Source: CAG-307 sp964524125
GTDB taxonomy: Bacteria; Bacillota_I; Bacilli_A; Acholeplasmatales; Anaeroplasmataceae
Direction: 5' to 3'
DNA length: 25,273 nt
Assembly: GCA_964524125.1 (NCBI GenBank)
Contig: CAZGBY010000023.1
Coordinates: 1 to 25,273 of the forward strand
Part shown: piece after piece, positions 21,664-25,273 of the stretch
Numbering within the stretch: position 1 is the first letter of the stretch
Layout of the letters: every line of letters begins with the position of its first letter
Program-made: the position numbers and the translations under genes
The notes under the pieces: generated by a model
Database searches by the model: none
What the model saw: only the letters and a program-made list of their open reading frames with translations
Told to the model about the DNA's origin: nothing

Positions 21664-22026
21664 ATGGCAAAAATAAAAGAGTTTAGAATAGATGCGTTTT
21701 CATATCCTATGAATTCATCTCATTTAGTAATAAATGATTTGGGTAATGTAAAAACATTTAATGGTATTAATGTAAAATTATCTAAAATAAAGAAAAAAGT
21801 TCACTTCTTTAATGAACTTGAAGGGGCATTATTATTAGATTTTAAGAACTTATATAATTATAAAGAAACTGATAATTATTATCATATATCTGTCATATAT
21901 GATGATGGTCAGGAAGAATCTCATTTTTATAAAGATACATTAAAAAGTAATGCACAAGATACACTAATTGCAGTACTTAAAAAATATATTGAAGATATTT
22001 ATTTAATAGATGTTGTAAAAGACTAA
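21664..22026 (+). CDS. hypothetical protein, 120 aa
   Basis: I do not recognise this family. It is a small soluble protein with an N-terminal segment of strands (KIKEFRIDAFSYPMNSSHLVIND), a basic patch (KLSKIKKKVHFFNE) and a strand-turn-strand near the C-terminus (YYHISVIYDDGQEESHFYK) followed by a helix. The mixed alpha/beta pattern with no catalytic motif suggests a small binding or adaptor protein. It is a single-gene unit between the peptidase and pduL, each with its own promoter. Codon use matches the neighbouring genes. Confidence 0.6.
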   Translation: MAKIKEFRIDAFSYPMNSSHLVINDLGNVKTFNGINVKLSKIKKKVHFFNELEGALLLDFKNLYNYKETDNYYHISVIYDDGQEESHFYKDTLKSNAQDTLIAVLKKYIEDIYLIDVVKD

Positions 22027-22044
22027 GATATTTTTTTACAAATA

Positions 22045-22073
22045 TTTACAAATATTTTTTAATGAGTTATAAT
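22045..22073 (+). promoter_or_regulatory. promoter of pduL
   Basis: TTTACA (five of six), a 17-bp spacer and a perfect TATAAT, with the start about 33 nt before ATG 22114. It is the best -35/-10 promoter in the backbone, and a short direct repeat (TTACAAATA twice, 22037-22056) overlaps its -35 side. Confidence 0.7.
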
Positions 22074-22113
22074 AAGCATGTTGATTTTTAAATCATGAAA
22101 GGAATTTAATATT

Positions 22114-22686
22114 ATGAAACAAATTTTAATTGAAACTAGTGCACGTCATGTACACGTAACACAAGAAGCTTTAGAAATTTTATTTGGTAAGGGTGCACAA
22201 CTTACTGTTAAGAAAGAATTATCTCAACCAGGTCAATTCGCTTCTGAACAAAAGGTTGTTGTAAGAGGACCAAAGGGTGAACTAAATTGTTCTATTTTAG
22301 GACCTACAAGAAGCGCTAACCAAGTAGAAGTATCATTCTCTGATGCTCGTACTTTAGGAGTTAAAGCTCCTATTAGAGAATCTGGTGATGTTGCAGGTTC
22401 TGCAGCTTGTACATTAGTTGGACCTTGTGGAGAAGTTGAACTTGCAGAAGGTGTAATCGTTGCTAAACGTCATATTCATATGACTGAAGCAGACGCAAAA
22501 GAATTAAATGTTACAAATGGAGAAGTTGTATCTGTTAAGGTTTTAACTGAAACTGGACGTAATTTAACATTTGGTGATACTGTAATTCGTGTATCTAATA
22601 GTTACGCACTTGCAATGCATATTGATACTGATGAATCAAATGCTGGTGCTTTAAGTGGTACTGTTTTTGGTGAAATTGTTAAGTAA
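22114..22686 (+). CDS. pduL: PduL-type phosphate acyltransferase
   Basis: A 190-residue enzyme that exchanges CoA and phosphate on acetyl or propionyl groups, making acyl phosphate for acetate kinase and ATP. It begins directly at IETSARHVHVT (residues 5-15), the first of two duplicated beta-barrel halves, and the second begins at VAKRHIHMT. The zinc-binding His residues lie in SARHVHV, AKRHIHM and AMHIDTDE. ESGDVAGSAACTLVGP is the usual linker. There is no extra N-terminal helix of the kind that targets PduL to microcompartments, and no shell gene is nearby, so it probably serves as the cytosolic housekeeping phosphotransacetylase. AAAGGA precedes ATG 22114. Its codon and base use is richer in GC than its neighbours, as expected of a highly expressed gene. 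Confidence 0.93.
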   Translation: MKQILIETSARHVHVTQEALEILFGKGAQLTVKKELSQPGQFASEQKVVVRGPKGELNCSILGPTRSANQVEVSFSDARTLGVKAPIRESGDVAGSAACTLVGPCGEVELAEGVIVAKRHIHMTEADAKELNVTNGEVVSVKVLTETGRNLTFGDTVIRVSNSYALAMHIDTDESNAGALSGTVFGEIVK

Positions 22687-23012
22687 TTTAAGAGGCTTTA
22701 GGGCTGCTTTTCTTTTACTTGATAGGAAATCTATGTGACACCTGTAAGCATAATTACAAACTAAAAAAATAATAATAAACGAGCTATTTGTGTCTTTTAA
22801 AAAAATAACTTGAATCAAAATTGTAATCAAATTAATTGTAAATACATCTATTTATTACGTTTAAGTGAATATTTTACTATCTCATTTATATTTTAAATAA
22901 AAATGGTGAAACACAAAATACAAGCTAAGTTTGACATAAATTAAAGAAATATATAATATAATTGAACTTAGATTTGTTTATGTAGTTATATAAAATAAGA
23001 AAGGAAATAAAT
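22687..23012. other. gene-free stretch of 326 bp before the PPC gene
   Basis: No frame with a ribosome site is seen. Just after pduL a T-rich segment with weak dyad symmetry (AAGAGGC..GCTGCTTTTCTTTT) may be a degenerate terminator. The last 90 bp hold the promoter of the PPC gene. Confidence 0.5.
22931..22959 (+). promoter_or_regulatory. promoter of the PPC-protein operon
   Basis: A perfect TTGACA (22931-22936) with TAATAT at 17-bp spacing (22954-22959) or TATAAT at 15 bp (22952-22957). The arms CTAAGTT (22925-22931) and AACTTAG (22965-22971) form a 7-bp inverted repeat around the promoter and could be an operator. The leader is about 45-50 nt. Confidence 0.6.
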
Positions 23013-24545
23013 ATGCATTTTTTTAAAAAAATATTTCTATCTATGTTTGCTATAATGTTTTTTTCTTTGTTTTCAATTTTGTCTGTTGATGCAAGTGAAA
23101 AACAAGTTTGTGAACAAGAATTTGCTAAATATGACACGGTATCTAATTATGAAAATCCAAACAAGATTGACAGTGAAATTAAACAAAATGTTGATATGGA
23201 AAATATTAATTTGACAGCAATGGATGAATTCGAAAACAAAGAAATACTTGCTGGATATCAAAGTGAATTAGAATATACAAATGAAACTGGAACTTATTTA
23301 ATGAAAGAATATGATCATATTGACGATGAATATCTTGTTACTGCTATGGATGATTCGTACGAAGATAATGATGAATTTTCTGATGCTACATGTATACGTG
23401 CTGCCAAGGGAACTCATTATTATAGTATGACAACTAACGTTAAAGGCACAATAAGCCAGAAAAAAAGTTTTTGGGGCAAAAAATATATTGATACGGATTT
23501 TTATTATATTGATGTAATTTTGACTGGTAGAATTGAGATAAATTTAAAAAATATTCCATCAAGTTGTGATTACGATTTAAGATTATATAAACAATCTAAT
23601 ACTACTAATTCATCATATGATTCAATAGAATCTATAGCTGTTTCTAACAAATCTGGTAATTCTGAAGAGTCGATAATTATGAATGTGGTTGCTGGCACAT
23701 ATTATATTCACGTGTATTCTTATAATGATAATACTTGGAATAATGATGAATATTACACTTTAAGTATATTAGTTGCTGAAAATCAAAATTATGAAGATAT
23801 GATTTATAATATTTCTTCAGGTAGGAAATCAGGAGATTTAGGTGCTTTATGGTTATCAGATTTTAGTCCGATGGGAATAACTCCATCTGGATTTTCTAAT
23901 AATAATACGCGAACTTATTATGATTGTTATGATAGCTATCCAATTATTAGAAATTTGGCTTCGAATTATAAAGAACAAGATTTGACCTATGCTGTTATAT
24001 ATATTTGGAATTTGGAAGTGAGAACTGCTATTTATAATCTTGCTAAAGAAATAATAGATTATATAGATGCCTATAGTTCATGGCAAGATAACAACAATCA
24101 AACAGTTAATATGTTTTTTAATGGAATAAGCGTTGTACTATCGATAGGTAGTCTTGTTACTTTAGAAGTTCCTCCAGTATCTTTGGGACTTAGTATTGGA
24201 AGTTTGGTTGTTTCTTTGGTTGGTATAATAGTTGATTACTTTCTTCCTAGTGCATGGGACGTTAATAAGGTTAATTTAAGAGAATATCTAATTAATTTAA
24301 AATCAGCAATGGAAGTTGGTAATGGAACTAGTGATGAGGAAGTTGTTATGATGAAAATAAAATATCAATTTTCTGACGAATTTAATTGGGGAACTAAAAG
24401 ATATATAGATTATTGTCCAAAATATGATAATGAAGATAACTTGTATAATGAACTTGAAATTAAAGCACATATAACTGGTGAACCGATTATGGGGAAAGTT
24501 ACTGGATTTAGTAGTGCAGAAGATATTGAAGGTTTTATTAAATGA
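23013..24545 (+). CDS. secreted PPC-domain protein with long hydrophobic C-terminal region
   Basis: A 510-residue protein with a classic signal peptide: basic MHFFKK, a hydrophobic core to about residue 24 and a probable cut after VDAS (28). A charged Asn/Glu-rich linker (30-110) leads to a bacterial pre-peptidase C-terminal (PPC) domain at about 115-255: DDSYEDNDEFSDAT, DTDFYYIDVILTGRIEINL, CDYDLRLYK and NVVAGTYYIHVYS match the family's order. PPC domains usually accompany secreted proteases and often bind substrate or calcium. No protease follows here. Residues 368-411 are strongly hydrophobic with a Pro-Pro break (VVLSIGSLV, then VSLGLSIGSLVVSLVGIIVDYF), a possible helical hairpin, and a charged 100-residue tail ends the protein. 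ATG 23013 follows AAAGGA. It ends in TGA overlapping the next ATG. It might be a surface anchor, a pore former or an exported effector; none is proved. Confidence 0.7.
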   Translation: MHFFKKIFLSMFAIMFFSLFSILSVDASEKQVCEQEFAKYDTVSNYENPNKIDSEIKQNVDMENINLTAMDEFENKEILAGYQSELEYTNETGTYLMKEYDHIDDEYLVTAMDDSYEDNDEFSDATCIRAAKGTHYYSMTTNVKGTISQKKSFWGKKYIDTDFYYIDVILTGRIEINLKNIPSSCDYDLRLYKQSNTTNSSYDSIESIAVSNKSGNSEESIIMNVVAGTYYIHVYSYNDNTWNNDEYYTLSILVAENQNYEDMIYNISSGRKSGDLGALWLSDFSPMGITPSGFSNNNTRTYYDCYDSYPIIRNLASNYKEQDLTYAVIYIWNLEVRTAIYNLAKEIIDYIDAYSSWQDNNNQTVNMFFNGISVVLSIGSLVTLEVPPVSLGLSIGSLVVSLVGIIVDYFLPSAWDVNKVNLREYLINLKSAMEVGNGTSDEEVVMMKIKYQFSDEFNWGTKRYIDYCPKYDNEDNLYNELEIKAHITGEPIMGKVTGFSSAEDIEGFIK

Positions 24546-24931
24546 AAAATATAGACAATAATCAGTTTAAAATTGAATTGTTATTATGGCTATCACTTGA
24601 AGTTTTATTTATAATAAGTATGTTTATTTTTATAATAAATAGCGCTTTTTTACTGTCTTTATTGTTATTTATTTGTTGTATTTGTATATTAATTAGAATT
24701 GTAATAAAAACAAATAAGTATATTAAATATATTAAATGTGACAACATACTTGAAGGCAAAATTATTAGCGTTAAATCTTTTAGATGTTACACTATACAAA
24801 TACAATATAATTCAAAAATATATTTAGCTAAATATGTATTTTTATCATCACGAATAAAAGATAAAATTGGATGTAAATGTTCCTTTGTTTTACAGGATAA
24901 TGGGAAAGTATGCATAAAAGATATTGAATAA
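24542..24931 (+). CDS. small membrane protein coupled to the PPC protein
   Basis: A 129-residue protein that shares ATGA with the upstream stop, so its translation is almost certainly coupled. Two membrane helices occupy about residues 10-55 (LLLWLSLEVLFIISMFIFII, then SAFLLSLLLFICCICILI). A basic link leads to a beta-rich C-terminal domain (ILEGKIISVKS, TIQIQYNSKIYLAKYVFLSS, SFVLQDNGKVCIKDIE) that recalls the DUF3592-like small barrel following membrane helices. It is too short for that family to be certain. No catalytic residues are seen. By position it could be an immunity or accessory partner to the PPC protein, or its membrane anchor; this is inference from coupling only. No terminator follows directly. 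Confidence 0.6.
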   Translation: MKNIDNNQFKIELLLWLSLEVLFIISMFIFIINSAFLLSLLLFICCICILIRIVIKTNKYIKYIKCDNILEGKIISVKSFRCYTIQIQYNSKIYLAKYVFLSSRIKDKIGCKCSFVLQDNGKVCIKDIE

Positions 24932-25273
24932 TTATTAAAACTATTGATTAATAAGTATCTAAACAGTAATTGTTATCGGGTTCATCTATATAAATTATCA
25001 GTATATTATTCAAATTTCTTACTATTTAATACATATTGTAATAGCTCGTAGGTAAAATTATATCAAGATTAATAATTAGAGTTCTGAATATTACTGATTA
25101 TATTAAAACTAAATGGTTTAGTTTTAATGTGAACCATAATGATGAATTTGCATTTGCTATTATTTATAAAATAAATTTTATATAAAAAACTTTTTGTTTG
25201 TTATTAATTTTCATAAAAAAACGTTAAATGAAAAAGTAAATTCCGCTGTGTCACCGCTGAAATTTTAAAAAAA
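24932..25273. other. gene-free stretch of 342 bp at the window end
   Basis: No gene with a start and ribosome site can be supported. It holds a perfect hairpin at 25102-25128. A 46-codon open stretch without ATG (25045-25185) could be a remnant of a lost gene. Confidence 0.4.
25102..25128. repeat. 12-bp inverted repeat with 3-nt loop
   Basis: ATTAAAACTAAA and TTTAGTTTTAAT pair perfectly around TGG. No T-run follows on either strand beyond the arms, so a terminator role for the upstream operon is possible but weak. Confidence 0.55.

Noticed and set aside
22021..22113. Riboswitch or leader before pduL
   Set aside because: The leader is only about 33 nt after the promoter and no conserved fold is visible.
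22114..22686. PduL as a sign of a bacterial microcompartment
   Set aside because: No N-terminal targeting helix, no shell protein or diol/ethanolamine gene nearby; the housekeeping role is simpler.
22925..23261. Two minus-strand open frames around the start of the PPC gene
   Set aside because: They lie antisense to a clear signal peptide and promoter and lack ribosome sites.
25045..25185. 46-codon open stretch ending in KINFI before TAA
   Set aside because: It reads like protein (LNITDYIKTKWFSFNVNHND) but has no ATG or ribosome site and crosses the 12-bp hairpin; at best a gene remnant.
1..25273. Alternative genetic code with TGA as Trp
   Set aside because: Conserved genes have no in-frame TGA and encode Trp by TGG; two genes stop at TGA.

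Overview
The window is a 25.3 kb piece of a very AT-rich, low-GC Gram-positive (Bacillota) chromosome. Translation uses the standard bacterial code: every intact gene reads through without in-frame TGA, and Trp is encoded by TGG. Shine-Dalgarno sequences are mostly of the GGTGAT/GGAGG type. Two recognisable endospore genes (ylbJ-type and spoIVB) indicate a spore-forming lineage or one recently derived from spore formers. An Erysipelotrichia/Bacilli-like gut bacterium would fit, but the taxon is an inference. No rRNA, tRNA, CRISPR array or prophage was seen.

Layout. Positions 1-2199: the 3' end of a VanZ-family gene, a DegV/FakB fatty-acid-binding protein with a small membrane protein, an intrinsic terminator, and a small unknown gene. 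Positions 2196-6737: ylbJ on the minus strand, divergent from a long MazF/PemK-like multi-barrel protein, then a small membrane-anchored protein, a DUF1576 membrane protein, a small acidic protein and pgsA. Positions 6796-8050: a complete IS1595-type insertion sequence with perfect 26-bp inverted repeats and an 8-bp target duplication, inserted between pgsA and recA inside a run of helically phased A-tracts. Positions 8137-10616: recA with its terminator, then a GPH-type sugar:cation symporter with its terminator. Positions 10710-14286: a DUF3320-like stand-alone protein, an unknown protein, a GGDEF-GAF protein, a DEDDh exonuclease with an extra N-terminal domain, and a C-terminally shortened glutamate-racemase-like gene. 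These converge on a Cof-type HAD hydrolase (14245-15051, minus). Positions 15143-16403: spoIVB, a bidirectional-looking terminator and a small tail-anchored protein on the minus strand. Positions 16487-21611: a tight operon of dinB, two different FAD proteins and an M24 aminopeptidase. Positions 21664-22686: a small unknown gene and pduL. Positions 23013-24931: a secreted PPC-domain protein with a long hydrophobic region, overlapping a small membrane protein, flanked by two roughly 330-bp gene-free stretches.

Regulation visible in the sequence. Nine backbone promoters share an extended -10 element (TGnTAnnnT) with weak -35 boxes. The pduL and PPC-protein promoters instead have good TTGACA-like -35 boxes. 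The ylbJ and spoIVB upstream regions match sigma-E-type and sigma-G-type sporulation promoters, as expected for these families.

Most interesting points: the secreted PPC/hydrophobic protein with its coupled membrane partner, which looks like an uncharacterised two-gene exported system; the terminator-like 23-bp hairpin between the IS promoter and the transposase start; the IS sitting in a phased A-tract array just upstream of recA; and the overlapping divergent sporulation and vegetative promoters at 3175-3208. No known defence system was recognised.
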